From Pseudoxanthomonas sp. J35 (GTDB lineage: Bacteria; Pseudomonadota; Gammaproteobacteria; Xanthomonadales; Xanthomonadaceae): 51,694 bases of DNA. The notes under the pieces were generated by a model. The model did not search any database. It worked only from the letters and a program-made list of their open reading frames with translations, and was not told where the DNA came from. Each line of letters opens with the position of its first letter. Positions within the stretch are counted from its first letter, which is position 1. The translations under genes were made by a program, and so were the position numbers. Below, piece by piece: positions 16,404 to 25,345 of this stretch. The stretch spans positions 115,732-167,425 of the forward strand of contig NZ_KI911337.1 in assembly GCF_000513995.1 (NCBI RefSeq), given 5' to 3'.

Positions 16404-19202
16404 TCAGAACTGCACGCGCAGGGTCGCCTGGTAGCGGCGGCCGGTGCGGTAGTCGCCGCGCACCAGCTTGTCGGTGTTGGGGATGCCGTCGACTTCCGCG
16501 TAGGTGTAGTAGTTGGAATCCAGCAGGTTCATGCCGTCCAGGCTCACGCTGAGGAACTCGTTGATCCGGAACGAGACGCTGCCGTCGAGCGAGTCGTAGT
16601 CGTCGGTGACCAGGTAGTTGCCGCGGTCGACCTGGGTGTAGTACTTCGAACGCCACGAGTAGGTCAGGCGCGCGCTCCAGCGGTCGTTCTCGAAGAACGG
16701 GCTGACGTTGACCTGGTGTTCGGAGTTGTAAGGCAGCGGGTCGCCGTTGTCCGCCTCGGCATCGGCCCAGGTGTAGTTGGCGAGCAGGCCGAAGCCGATC
16801 GGCAGGGTGTGCTGGAACGCGGCCGAGAAGCCCTGCACGGTGGCGTCGCCGGCGTTGTTCGGTCGGGAGACGTTGTAGACCGTGTCGCGGCCCTGGTTCT
16901 GGTTGAAGTGGGTCTCCTCGCGGGTGGTCACCAGGATGTAGTCGGAGACGTCCTTGCGGAACAGCGTGCCGGCCAGGATGGAGTTCTCGCTGAAGTACCA
17001 CTCGGCCGAGAAGTCGAGGTTGGTGGACTGGTACGGATCCAGCTCCGGGTTGCCGCCGCCGCCGGTGAGGGTCTGGTCGCCCAGCCACAGGTAGCTGGAC
17101 ATGTCGCCGTAGTTCGGGCGCGCCATCACCTTGGCCGCCGAGAAGCGCAGCATCAGGTCGTCGCGCGCCTCGAAGGCGAGGTTCAGGTTGGGCAGCAGGT
17201 TGTCGTACTTCTTGCGCACGCTGGTCGGCGCGTAGGCGTTGGCCGGGCAGGGGCTGACGTTGATGGTGCAGGCCCAGCCCATGCTGTCGGACTCGGTGCG
17301 CACGTAACGCACGCCGAAGTTGCCGCGCACGCGGTTCCAGCTGTAGTCGGCCTGCACGTAGAACGCGTCGATGTCCTCGGTGACCGTCCAGGTGTTGGCG
17401 GCGAAGGACGGGTCGTTGAAGGTGTTCGGCTCGGGCATGGTCTGCCACGGCGCCAGCCAGTCGCCGCTGAGGATCCAGTCGGCCAGCGCCCAGCCGTCGA
17501 TGGTGAAGCGCTCGGACAGGTCGCCGGTGTTGGGGAAGCCGCTGAGGTAGTTGCCCGGCAGCGGGCGCGGGCTGAACTGGTCGGCGGTGGCGTTGCCGTA
17601 GCCGGCGACGGTGGCCAGCGAGACGCCACCCATGCGCTGGCCGGTCTCGTGCTCGCGGCGCTTGGCGCCGAAGCGCAGCTGGTAGACCGGCGAGTCGAGG
17701 CGGATGCCGAAGTCGACCTGGCCGTACTTCTCCTCGTCCCAGGTCGGCTTGAACACGATGTTGCCGCCCCAGCCCGGGTTCCAGGTGGCCGCGCTGGACG
17801 GGTCGGCGCCCCAGCCGCCGTCGATCTGGAACGCGGACGGATCCAGGAACGGGTTGGCGCCGTGGAAGGTCAGGCTGCGATCGCCGCTGATGTCGTAGCT
17901 GTAGTCGGACCAGTTGAGGAACTCGCCGTAGACCTGGCGGCCGGTGCCGCCGGTGGCCTTGGAGCGGCCGAAGTGGGTCGAGGCGAACCAGCGGTCCTCG
18001 TTCCAGGTGGCCTTCAGGTCGTATGAATCGGTGTCGATGGTCGACTGGCGGTTGATCAGGTCGTAGACCACCAGCGCGTTGTCGAAGGTGGCCTTGGTGA
18101 TGACGCCGCCGTCCACGGTGAGGTCGGTCATCTTCATCAGCCCGTTCCAGGCGTTGCCGTTGAAGGCGAACATGGAGTGGCTCATGTTGTCGAACTCGGC
18201 CTTGACGTCGAGCGCGTTGAACTCGATGTCCAGCTGCTCGACCGGCTTGAACTGCAGCGCGACGGAGGCCGTGTCGCGGTTGCGCTGCTGCTCGAAGTAG
18301 TGGGCGCTGACCGAGTTCGGGCCGACCGCGTCGAGGTTGGCCATCAGCGTGGTGGCGCAGGCGCCGGTGCAGGACGCCGGCAGGGTGGGCTGGCTGCCGT
18401 CCGGGTTGGGCGCCTGCGACCAGTCGGCCGGCAGGTTGTAGATCGAACCGCCGCCACCCTGGCCATAGGCGTAGTCGCGGCCGGTGACGGTGCCGTAGGA
18501 CTCGATGCCGTCGCGGCGGATGCTTTCCTGCGCGCGCTGCGCGGCGACGATCACGCCGAAGTTGCCGGCGTCGTTCTTCCAGCCCAGCAGCAGGGAGGCC
18601 TGCGGGTCGCCGCTGCCGATGCGGTCGTTGTACAGGTAGCCGATCTGCCCGGAGATGGTGGTCTTCTCCAGGTCCAGCGGCTTGCGGGTGACGATGTTGA
18701 CGGTGCCGCCGATGGAGCCTTCGTCGATGTGCGCCTCGGGCGACTTGAACACCTCGACGCGGCCGACGATCTGCGGCGCCAGCAGCGAGTAGTTGAAGGT
18801 GCGGCCGGGCTGGTCGGTGATGAACCAGTCGGCCGACGCCATGGTCTGGCCGTTGAGCAGGGTGCGGTTGAGCGCCGGGTCGGTGCCGAGGATCGAGACC
18901 TTCTCGCCCTGGCCGAAGGCCTTGTCGATGGTCACGCCCGGGATGATGGTGATCGCCTCGGCGACGTTGGTCGCCGGGAACTTGCCCACGTCCTCGGCGG
19001 TGACCACGTCGATGATGGCGTCCGCGTCGCGCTTGGCGTCCAGCGCCTGCTTGAGGCTGCCGCGGATGCCGACCACGGTGACGGTATCGAGCTCGGTGGC
19101 GCTGTCGTTCGCCGGCGCAGTGGCTTCCTGCGCGCTGGCCTGCACGGCGAAGCCCATACAGGTGGCGATGGCGACGGAAAGAATGGACTTGCGGTGCTTC
19201 AT
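16404..19202 (-). CDS. TonB-dependent receptor of the GlcNAc locus
   Basis: A 932-residue outer-membrane transporter. The signal peptide MKHRKSILSVAIATCMGFAV ends at ASA. A plug domain starts with ELDTVTVVGIRGSLKQALDA and contains EDVGKFPATNVAEAITIIPG and GGTVNIVTRKPLDLE. A 22-strand type barrel region follows and the chain ends ATLRVQF with the terminal Phe expected for outer-membrane insertion. It belongs to the large Xanthomonadaceae group tied to carbohydrate loci. Its place between the GH20 hexosaminidase and the sugar kinase indicates uptake of GlcNAc or chito-oligosaccharides. Start 19202 has a good GGGAGAGA ribosome binding site and begins the signal peptide. Confidence 0.94.
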   Translation of the reverse strand: MKHRKSILSVAIATCMGFAVQASAQEATAPANDSATELDTVTVVGIRGSLKQALDAKRDADAIIDVVTAEDVGKFPATNVAEAITIIPGVTIDKAFGQGEKVSILGTDPALNRTLLNGQTMASADWFITDQPGRTFNYSLLAPQIVGRVEVFKSPEAHIDEGSIGGTVNIVTRKPLDLEKTTISGQIGYLYNDRIGSGDPQASLLLGWKNDAGNFGVIVAAQRAQESIRRDGIESYGTVTGRDYAYGQGGGGSIYNLPADWSQAPNPDGSQPTLPASCTGACATTLMANLDAVGPNSVSAHYFEQQRNRDTASVALQFKPVEQLDIEFNALDVKAEFDNMSHSMFAFNGNAWNGLMKMTDLTVDGGVITKATFDNALVVYDLINRQSTIDTDSYDLKATWNEDRWFASTHFGRSKATGGTGRQVYGEFLNWSDYSYDISGDRSLTFHGANPFLDPSAFQIDGGWGADPSSAATWNPGWGGNIVFKPTWDEEKYGQVDFGIRLDSPVYQLRFGAKRREHETGQRMGGVSLATVAGYGNATADQFSPRPLPGNYLSGFPNTGDLSERFTIDGWALADWILSGDWLAPWQTMPEPNTFNDPSFAANTWTVTEDIDAFYVQADYSWNRVRGNFGVRYVRTESDSMGWACTINVSPCPANAYAPTSVRKKYDNLLPNLNLAFEARDDLMLRFSAAKVMARPNYGDMSSYLWLGDQTLTGGGGNPELDPYQSTNLDFSAEWYFSENSILAGTLFRKDVSDYILVTTREETHFNQNQGRDTVYNVSRPNNAGDATVQGFSAAFQHTLPIGFGLLANYTWADAEADNGDPLPYNSEHQVNVSPFFENDRWSARLTYSWRSKYYTQVDRGNYLVTDDYDSLDGSVSFRINEFLSVSLDGMNLLDSNYYTYAEVDGIPNTDKLVRGDYRTGRRYQATLRVQF

Positions 19203-19322
19203 GATGTCTCTCCCATCATTGTCTGGATTGCACCGGAGACCCCGCCTCCGGCGACGACTGCCTGCTGTGACACGACCCGGAAACACCGGGACAACCCAAC
19301 GACGCACTGCTCCCGGCGTTGT

Positions 19323-20369
19323 TCAGCCGTGTTGTTCGTTCTCCACGGGACCCGAGCCGAGGTACCAGCTGGCGGCGCCGACGACGCCCAGCTGCCCGTG
19401 TTCGACCAGCCGCACCGACACGCGCTCGAGCGCCTCGCGCATCGGGCCCTTGTTGAGGAAGCGCGCGACGAAATCGCTGCGGACCAGGAATTCGCGGATC
19501 TGCGGCAGGATCCCGCCGGCGAGGTAGACGCCCTGCACGCCGTACAGCAGGGCCATGTCGCCGACCGTGCTGCCGAGCAGTCCGCAGAACACTTCCAGGC
19601 TTTCGCGCGCCAGCGGGTCGGTGCCGGCCAGCGCCGCCGCGGTGACGTCGCCGGGGCGCCCATGTACCGGATCGCTGCCACGCAGCGCGCACAGCACGGT
19701 GTAGAGGTTCATCAGGCCTGGGCCGGACAGCGCGTGCTCGACCGGCACGTGGCTGCGCTGGGCCAGCATCTGCCGCAGCAGCGCCATCTCCACTTCGGTG
19801 CCGACCGCCAGCGCGGACTGGCCGGCCTCGGTGGCCAGCACCACCGGCCGCGTCGCCGTGGGGATCCACACCGCCGCGCCCAGCCCGGTGCCCGGGCCCA
19901 GCACCAGCACCGGTCCGCGCGCGGTTTCGGCGGGGCCGGCCAGCTGCAGCACCTCGCTCTCGTCGAGGTGGGCGACGGCGTGCGCGACCGCTTCGAAATC
20001 GTTGACCAGGTGCACCGCGTCGAGGCCCAGCGCATCGCGGATCGCCGAGGGCGACAGCGTCCAGGGCAGGTTGGCGGCGATCACCGTGCCGTCGTCCAGC
20101 GGATAGCCGGCGCTGGCGATCACCGCCACGCGCGGCGCGGCGGCTTCGCCGCGGGCCTGGACGATGCCTTCGATGAACTCGCGCAGGATCGCATCCAGGC
20201 CGGCGTAGTCGGCGCAGCGGAACTTGCTGTAGGCGATGACCTGCAGCGGCGCGCCGGTACCGGCGGCCTCGACCAGGCCGATGCGCACGTGGGTGCCGCC
20301 GACGTCGGCCGCGATGAACGGCCGGGGCGGTTGGACTGGCGTAGGTGTTGCGGTAGCGGCTGCTGGCAC
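19323..20369 (-). CDS. Glucokinase-family GlcNAc kinase (NagK-II like)
   Basis: A 348-residue cytoplasmic hexokinase-fold enzyme of the bacterial Glk family. The phosphate-binding strand IAADVGGTHVRIGLVEA, the catalytic-Asp motif VHLVNDFEAVAHA, VLVLGPGTGLGAAVW and GVYLAGGILPQI are present. Context and the Xanthomonas nag regulon make GlcNAc, or glucose, the likely substrate, giving GlcNAc-6-phosphate for NagA. The start is taken as GTG at 20369 because GGGGAAAG lies six bases upstream and homology begins soon after. The ATG at 20486 would place a LacI-type operator inside the coding region. It is divergent from nagP. Confidence 0.88.
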   Translation of the reverse strand: MPAAATATPTPVQPPRPFIAADVGGTHVRIGLVEAAGTGAPLQVIAYSKFRCADYAGLDAILREFIEGIVQARGEAAAPRVAVIASAGYPLDDGTVIAANLPWTLSPSAIRDALGLDAVHLVNDFEAVAHAVAHLDESEVLQLAGPAETARGPVLVLGPGTGLGAAVWIPTATRPVVLATEAGQSALAVGTEVEMALLRQMLAQRSHVPVEHALSGPGLMNLYTVLCALRGSDPVHGRPGDVTAAALAGTDPLARESLEVFCGLLGSTVGDMALLYGVQGVYLAGGILPQIREFLVRSDFVARFLNKGPMREALERVSVRLVEHGQLGVVGAASWYLGSGPVENEQHG

Positions 20370-20441
20370 GCGTCTTTCCCCGTCGCTTGTGTGCCCGGAC
20401 GTCCTGCCCTGGGCACGGAACGGGGCCGAGTCTGGGATTGC

Positions 20442-20459
20442 CTTGACAACGATGTCAAG
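20442..20459. promoter_or_regulatory. LacI/NagR-type operator 1
   Basis: CTTGACAACGATGTCAAG is an 18-bp palindrome with one mismatched central pair and the central CG typical of LacI-family operators. It lies 73–90 bp before the kinase start and contains a TTGACA on either strand, so repressor binding could hide a -35 box. It shares TGACAACG with operator 2. Confidence 0.75.
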
Positions 20460-20647
20460 ACTTTCCGGACACGCACGGGGATCCACCCGGCCGATCCGGG
20501 CGAAAACTGGAACGGTGGTGGAGTCGGTGCGGTATTGCCAGCAAAAAAGGCGTCAAAACAGACGCATAGACGTATTCATATTCGCCGGTTGGCGAGTGAT
20601 GGCTGCTGCATTGCAGCGGAATATGCGCTTGTCGCACCCCCGCCAGG

Positions 20648-20677
20648 TTGACAAGCGGGCCGTCGCGAACGAATAAA
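20648..20677 (+). promoter_or_regulatory. nagP promoter
   Basis: A perfect -35 TTGACA (20648–20653), an 18-bp spacer and -10 AATAAA (20672–20677, four of six consensus bases) lie 69 bp before the nagP ATG. Operator 2 begins right after the -10, where it would block initiation. Confidence 0.6.
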
Positions 20678-20679
20678 TG

Positions 20680-20693
20680 TGACAACGTTGTTC
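20680..20693. promoter_or_regulatory. LacI/NagR-type operator 2
   Basis: TGACAACGTTGTTC has a perfect ACAACGTTGT palindromic core and differs from an ideal TGACAACGTTGTCA only in the last two bases. It overlaps the predicted nagP transcription start and resembles operator 1. Binding by the LacI protein encoded at 22072 is inferred. Confidence 0.7.
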
Positions 20694-20745
20694 CCAGCAT
20701 CGGCCCGCAACGGGCCACGCCCAACCCGGGGAGGCAGTGCACGGA

Positions 20746-22029
20746 ATGTCAGCGACCACCACCGCGCAGGCGCGCAGCGGACTGGCCACGTCGATCGCGG
20801 TCGTCGGCGGCCTGTTCTTCATCATCGGCTTCTTCACCTGGATCAACGGGCCGCTGATCAGCTTCGTCCAGCTCGCCTTCGACGTCAGCGAGATCTCGGC
20901 GTTCCTGGTGTTGATGGTGTTCTACCTGTCGTACTTCTTCCTCGCCCTGCCGGCGTCGTGGATCCTGCGCCGCACCGGCATGAAGAAGGGCCTGGCGCTG
21001 AGCCTGGCGGTGATGGCCGGCGGTGCGGCGATGTTCGGCCAGTTCGCCACGCAGCGCTGGTTCGGCGGCGCGCTGGGCGGGCTGTTCGTGATCGGTGGCG
21101 GCCTGGCGCTGCTGCAGACCGCGGTGAACCCGTACATCTCCATCCTCGGCCCGATCGAGAGCGCGGCCCGGCGCATCGCGCTGATGGGCATCTGCAACAA
21201 GGTCGCCGGCATGCTCGCGCCGGTGCTGCTCGGCTCGCTGGTGCTGCATGGCATCGGCGACCTGGAGGCGCAGGTGCAGGCGGCCGATGCCGCCGCGCGC
21301 GCGCAGCTGCTCGACGGTTTCGCCGCCAAGATCCACGCGCCCTACCTGGTGATGGCCGGGCTGCTGCTGGCGGTGGCGGTGGCGGTGCTGTTCTCGCCGC
21401 TGCCGGACCTGCGCAGCGAGGAAGCCAACGCGGTGCCGGCCGGCGCGGCGACCCAGCGCCGCAGCGTGTTCCAGTTCCCGCACCTGTGGCTGGGCGTGCT
21501 GTGCCTGTTCGTGTACGTGGGCGTGGAGGTGCTGGCCGGCGACGCGATCGGCACCTACGGCCGCGGCTTCCACCTGCCGCTGGACCAGACCAAGTTCTTC
21601 ACCTCCTTCACCCTCGGCGCGATGCTGCTGGGCTACCTCACCGGGCTGGCGCTGATCCCGCGCTTCGTCTCGCAGGAGCGGTGGCTGAGCGTGTCGGCGC
21701 TGCTGGGCGTGCTGTTCGCGGTCGGCGCGCTGCTGACCCGCGGCTACGTCTCGGTGGGCTTCGTCGCCGCGCTGGGCTTCGCCAACGCGATGATGTGGCC
21801 GGCGATCTTCCCGCTGGCGATCCGCGGCCTGGGCCGCTTCACCGAGACCGGTTCGGCGCTGCTGATCATGGGAATCGCCGGTGGCGCGATCATCCCGCAG
21901 GCCTTCGCCGTGCTGAAGCAGCACTACGACTTCCAGTGGGTGTTCGCCGGCCTTGCCGTGCCCTGTTACCTGTACATCCTGTTCTACGCGCTGCGCGGTC
22001 ATCGCGCCGGGCTGACCGGGGCGCGCTGA
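20746..22029 (+). CDS. nagP: Sugar MFS transporter, GlcNAc permease NagP
   Basis: A 427-residue inner-membrane symporter of the fucose/glucose/GlcNAc subgroup of the major facilitator superfamily. About 12 hydrophobic helices are visible. Subgroup motifs include FFIIGFFTWINGPLI in helix 1, VFYLSYFFLALPASWILRR, LLQTAVNPYISILGPIESAA and YVGVEVLAGDAIGTYG. The ATG at 20746 has GGAGG 11 bases upstream; a GTG three codons earlier is too close to it. It is the first gene of the nagP–lacI–nagB-II–nagA–nagX run. The substrate is inferred from the neighbours and from Xanthomonas NagP. Confidence 0.93.
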   Translation: MSATTTAQARSGLATSIAVVGGLFFIIGFFTWINGPLISFVQLAFDVSEISAFLVLMVFYLSYFFLALPASWILRRTGMKKGLALSLAVMAGGAAMFGQFATQRWFGGALGGLFVIGGGLALLQTAVNPYISILGPIESAARRIALMGICNKVAGMLAPVLLGSLVLHGIGDLEAQVQAADAAARAQLLDGFAAKIHAPYLVMAGLLLAVAVAVLFSPLPDLRSEEANAVPAGAATQRRSVFQFPHLWLGVLCLFVYVGVEVLAGDAIGTYGRGFHLPLDQTKFFTSFTLGAMLLGYLTGLALIPRFVSQERWLSVSALLGVLFAVGALLTRGYVSVGFVAALGFANAMMWPAIFPLAIRGLGRFTETGSALLIMGIAGGAIIPQAFAVLKQHYDFQWVFAGLAVPCYLYILFYALRGHRAGLTGAR

Positions 22030-22071
22030 TCGCGCATCATTGAAGGCAGTCGGGAACCGGACGAAGAAGCG

Positions 22072-23145
22072 ATGCGCAGGCCCACCATCAAGGACGTCGC
22101 CGAGCGGGCCAAGGTCTCGCTGAAGACCGTGTCGCGGGTGATCAACAACGAGCCTTCGGTGATGCAGGCGACGCGCTCGCGGGTGCTGGCCGCCATCGCC
22201 GAGCTGGACTACGAACCGGACGCGACCGCACGCAACCTGCGCAGCGGCACTCCGTTCGTGATCGGCCTGGTCTACGACAACCCCAACCCGTACCACATCA
22301 TCGGCGTGCAGAACGGCGTGCTGGCGGCCTGCCGCGAGACCGGTTTCGGCCTGCAGATCCAGCCCTGCGACTCGACCTCGCCGCTGCTGGCCGAGGAACT
22401 GGCCGAGTTCGTGCAGCGTTCGCGCCTGGCCGGGCTGGTGCTGACCGCGCCGATGTCCGAGCGCGCCGACCTGGTCGCGGCGCTGGTGGCGCGCGGCATC
22501 CGCGTGGTGCGGATCATCGCCGCCACCGAGGATCCCGGCGACGGCCCCTGCGTCTACATCGACGACCGCGACGCGGCCTACGAGGTCACCGAGCACCTGA
22601 TCCAGCTCGGCCACCAGCGCATCGGCTTCCTCTGGGGCGGGGCGCAGCACCGCTCCTCCGGCGAGCGCTATGCCGGCTACGAGGCGGCGCTGAAGGACTA
22701 CGGCATCCCGCTGGACAAGCACCTGGTGGTGCCGGGCGACTACACCTTCGACGACGGTTTCCGCGGCGCGCGCCGCCTGCTGGCGCTGCGCGAGCCGCCG
22801 ACCGCGATCTTCGGCAGCAACGACGAGATCGCCGCCGGCGTGCTGGCGGCGGCCAAGTCGGTGGGGCTCAACGTGCCCTACGACCTGTCGATCGCCGGCT
22901 TCGAGGACAGCCCGTTCTCGCGGCAGTCATGGCCGCCGCTGACCACCGCCAAGCAGGCCACCGAGGACATCGCCCGCCACGCCGCGCGCCTGCTGATCGG
23001 CAGCCTGCGCCAGGATGCCTACGCCGAACACCCTCTGGCCGTGACCAACCAGGGCTTCGTGCCGCAGCTGGTGGTGCGCGGCTCCACCGCGCCGGCGCCG
23101 CTGCAGGCGCGGCCGCGACCCGCCACGCCCTCCTCCGAAGCATGA
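22072..23145 (+). CDS. nagR: LacI-family transcriptional regulator (NagR-like)
   Basis: A 357-residue DNA-binding regulator. The N-terminal helix-turn-helix is PTIKDVAERAKVSLKTVSRV (residues 3–22) with hinge helix ATARNLRS. A periplasmic-binding-protein-like sugar domain follows, with IGLVYDNPNPYHIIGVQNG and PTAIFGSNDEIAAGVLAAAK. In Xanthomonas the LacI protein NagR represses GlcNAc genes, and here two matching palindromes lie upstream of nagP. The inducer is probably GlcNAc-6-phosphate or a related amino sugar. Its TGA overlaps the next gene's ATG (ATGA). Confidence 0.93.
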   Translation: MRRPTIKDVAERAKVSLKTVSRVINNEPSVMQATRSRVLAAIAELDYEPDATARNLRSGTPFVIGLVYDNPNPYHIIGVQNGVLAACRETGFGLQIQPCDSTSPLLAEELAEFVQRSRLAGLVLTAPMSERADLVAALVARGIRVVRIIAATEDPGDGPCVYIDDRDAAYEVTEHLIQLGHQRIGFLWGGAQHRSSGERYAGYEAALKDYGIPLDKHLVVPGDYTFDDGFRGARRLLALREPPTAIFGSNDEIAAGVLAAAKSVGLNVPYDLSIAGFEDSPFSRQSWPPLTTAKQATEDIARHAARLLIGSLRQDAYAEHPLAVTNQGFVPQLVVRGSTAPAPLQARPRPATPSSEA

Positions 23146-24194
23146 CCATGCCGCCGCAGCTGCCTGCCGAAACCGCAACGCTGATGCACCGCGAGGCCGC
23201 CGAGGCGGCCGATGTCGTCGCCACGCAGTTCGCGCGCAACCGCGACACCGTCGCCGCGCTGGCCGCGCGCCTGCGCGATGCGCCGCCGCCGTTCGTGGCC
23301 ACCTGCGCGCGCGGCAGCTCCGACCACGCCGCCACCTACGCCAAGTACCTGTTCGAGACGCGGCTGGGCGTGGTGACGGCCTCGCTGTCGCCCTCGGTCG
23401 GATCGGTCTACGAGGCGCCGTTGCGCCTGCGCGGCGCACTGTTCATCGCCGTGTCGCAGTCCGGCAGGAGCCCGGACCTGCTGCGCAATGCCGAGGCGGC
23501 GAAGGTGGCGGGCGCGCACGTGCTGGCGCTGGTCAACGTCGAGGATTCGCCGCTGGCGGCGCTGGCCGATACGGTGCTGCCGCTGTGCGCCGGCCCGGAG
23601 CGCAGCGTGGCGGCGACCAAGAGCTACCTGGCCTCGCTGGCGGCGATCGCGCAGCTGGGCGCGTACTGGTCCGGCGACGCGGCGCTGCTGTCGGCGCTGG
23701 ATGCATTGCCCGATGCGCTGCGCGGGGCGTGGCAGCAGGACTGGTCGCCGCTGGCCGACGGGCTGGTGGATGCTTGCAACCTGTTCGTGCTCGGCCGCGG
23801 CCTGGGCCTGGGCGCGGCGCAGGAGGCGGCGCTGAAGTTCAAGGAAACCTGCGGCCTGCACGCCGAGGCGTACAGTTCGGCCGAGGTGAAGCACGGGCCG
23901 ATGGCCCTGGTCGGCGCCGGCTTCCCGGTGCTGGTGTTCGCCCAGCCGGACGAAACCGGTGCCGGCGCGGTCGCGGTCGCCGACGAGTTCCGCGCGCGCG
24001 GCGCGCAGGTGTGGCTGGCCGGGCAGGGCGGCGCGCCGGAAGGGCGCCTGCCGCTGCCTGAGGCGCCGCATCCGGCGCTGGCGCCACTGCTCACCGTGCA
24101 GGCCTTCTACCGCGCGATCAACGCGCTGGCGCTGCGCCGCGGCCACGACCCGGACCTGCCGCCGCACCTCAACAAGGTCACGGAGACGGTGTGA
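23142..24194 (+). CDS. nagB-II: Glucosamine-6-phosphate deaminase, SIS-domain type (NagB-II)
   Basis: A 350-residue cytoplasmic protein with two SIS domains, related to the isomerase half of GlmS. The NagB-II type turns glucosamine-6-phosphate into fructose-6-phosphate and ammonia. Motifs are ATCARGSSDHAATYAKYL, FIAVSQSGRSPDLLRNAEAA, ERSVAATKSYLASLAAIA, LGRGLGLGAAQEAALKFKET and SAEVKHGPMALV. There is no N-terminal glutamine amidotransferase domain, which separates it from GlmS. The start overlaps the lacI stop. The end overlaps nagA (TGATG). Confidence 0.92.
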   Translation: MTMPPQLPAETATLMHREAAEAADVVATQFARNRDTVAALAARLRDAPPPFVATCARGSSDHAATYAKYLFETRLGVVTASLSPSVGSVYEAPLRLRGALFIAVSQSGRSPDLLRNAEAAKVAGAHVLALVNVEDSPLAALADTVLPLCAGPERSVAATKSYLASLAAIAQLGAYWSGDAALLSALDALPDALRGAWQQDWSPLADGLVDACNLFVLGRGLGLGAAQEAALKFKETCGLHAEAYSSAEVKHGPMALVGAGFPVLVFAQPDETGAGAVAVADEFRARGAQVWLAGQGGAPEGRLPLPEAPHPALAPLLTVQAFYRAINALALRRGHDPDLPPHLNKVTETV

Positions 24195-25345
24195 TGGCCA
24201 CGACCGCCCTGCTCAACGCACGCGTGCTGGCCGGCGAAAACCTGCAGGACGGCCTGGCCGTCCTCGTCCGCGACGGCAGCATCGCCTCGGTGCTGCCGGC
24301 GGAACAGGCACGTGCGCAGGCCAGCGCGGTGCACGACCTCGGTGGCGGCATCCTGTTGCCTGGCTTCATCGATGCCCAGGTCAACGGCGGCGGCGGGGTG
24401 CTGTTCAACAACGACACCACGGCCGAGGCGATCGCCGCGATCGGCCGCGCGCACCGGCGCTTCGGCACCACCGGCTTCCTGCCGACGCTGATCAGCGACG
24501 ACGCGCCGGTGATGGCACGCGCGGTGGCGGCCACGCGCGAGGCGATCGCCGCCGGCGTACCCGGCGTGCTGGGTGTGCACCTGGAGGGGCCGTACATCGC
24601 GCCGGCGCGCAAGGGCACGCACGACGCCAGCAAGTTCCGCGTGCCCGATGCCGCGGAAGTGGCGATGGCCACCTCGCTGGACAACGGCGTCACCCTGGTC
24701 ACCCTGGCGCCGGAGCAGGTGCCGCTGGAGACCATCCGCGCCATGGTCGCGCGCGGCGCGATCGTCGCCGCCGGCCACACCGCCGCGACCTACGAACAGG
24801 CGCGCGCCGGCCTGGAGGCGGGCCTGCGCGGCTTCACCCACCTGTACAACGCGATGTCGCCGCTGCAAGGGCGCGAGCCGGGCGCAGTGGGCGCCGCGCT
24901 GGAGGACCGCGAGGCCTGGTGCGGGGTCATCGTCGACGGCGTGCACGTGCATCCGGCCAGCCTGCGCGTGGCGCTGGCGGCCAAGCCGCGCGGCAAGGTC
25001 TACCTGGTCACCGACGCGATGCCGATGGTCGGCGCCGACGATCCCTCGTTCGCGCTGTACGGCGAGGTGATCACCGCGGTCGACGGCGTGGTGCGCAATG
25101 CCGCCGGTGCGCTGGCCGGTTCGGCGCTGGACATGGCCACGGCGGTGCGCAACAGCGTGCGTCTGCTGGGCCTGCCGCTGGAGGAGGCCGCGCGCATGGC
25201 CTCGACCTATCCGGCACGGTTCCTCCGGCTCGACGACCGCCTGGGCCGCATCGCGGCCGGCTACCGCGCCGACCTGGTGCTGCTGGACGAGGCGTTGCAG
25301 GTGCGCGCGACCTGGATCGGCGGCGCGCGCGAGGACGTGGCATGA
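24194..25345 (+). CDS. nagA: N-acetylglucosamine-6-phosphate deacetylase
   Basis: A 383-residue cytoplasmic metal-dependent hydrolase making glucosamine-6-phosphate and acetate from GlcNAc-6-phosphate. The amidohydrolase barrel shows LLPGFIDAQVNGGGGVLFN, GVHLEGPYIAPARKGTHD (metal-binding Glu), IVAAGHTAATYEQ, GFTHLYNAMSPLQGREPGAV and the catalytic Asp in LVTDAMPMVGADD. The C-terminal ARFLRLDDRLGRIAAGYRAD closes the beta-sandwich. ATG at 24194 is used; an in-frame GTG is one codon upstream. Length is normal. Confidence 0.95.
   Translation: MATTALLNARVLAGENLQDGLAVLVRDGSIASVLPAEQARAQASAVHDLGGGILLPGFIDAQVNGGGGVLFNNDTTAEAIAAIGRAHRRFGTTGFLPTLISDDAPVMARAVAATREAIAAGVPGVLGVHLEGPYIAPARKGTHDASKFRVPDAAEVAMATSLDNGVTLVTLAPEQVPLETIRAMVARGAIVAAGHTAATYEQARAGLEAGLRGFTHLYNAMSPLQGREPGAVGAALEDREAWCGVIVDGVHVHPASLRVALAAKPRGKVYLVTDAMPMVGADDPSFALYGEVITAVDGVVRNAAGALAGSALDMATAVRNSVRLLGLPLEEAARMASTYPARFLRLDDRLGRIAAGYRADLVLLDEALQVRATWIGGAREDVA

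Larger units (their letters stand above)
20370..20745. other. Divergent control region of the nag locus
   Basis: A 376-bp gene-free spacer between the sugar kinase and nagP, clearly more AT-rich than its surroundings between about 20540 and 20680. It holds two LacI-type palindromes, a promoter for nagP, and small inverted repeats: GCGTC/GACGC around 20550–20566, CGCC-GGTT-GGCG near 20585 and GCTGC/GCAGC near 20602–20614. No convincing short gene was seen. Regulation of both divergent transcripts from here is inferred. Confidence 0.7.

Noticed and set aside
14994-18026. Very long plus-strand reading frame (about 1010 codons) opposite the GH20 and TonB receptor genes
   Set aside because: It is rich in Arg, Gly, Val, Ala and His with no domain, and is fully antisense to two well-supported genes. 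High GC removes stop codons from antisense frames.
19203-19322. NagR-type operator before the TonB receptor gene
   Set aside because: Half-site-like GTTGTTC stretches occur, but no palindrome comparable to the two nagP-side operators was found.
20370-20486. Longer kinase start at 20486
   Set aside because: It would encode a non-conserved leader across a LacI operator. The GTG at 20369 has a good ribosome binding site and fits the family.
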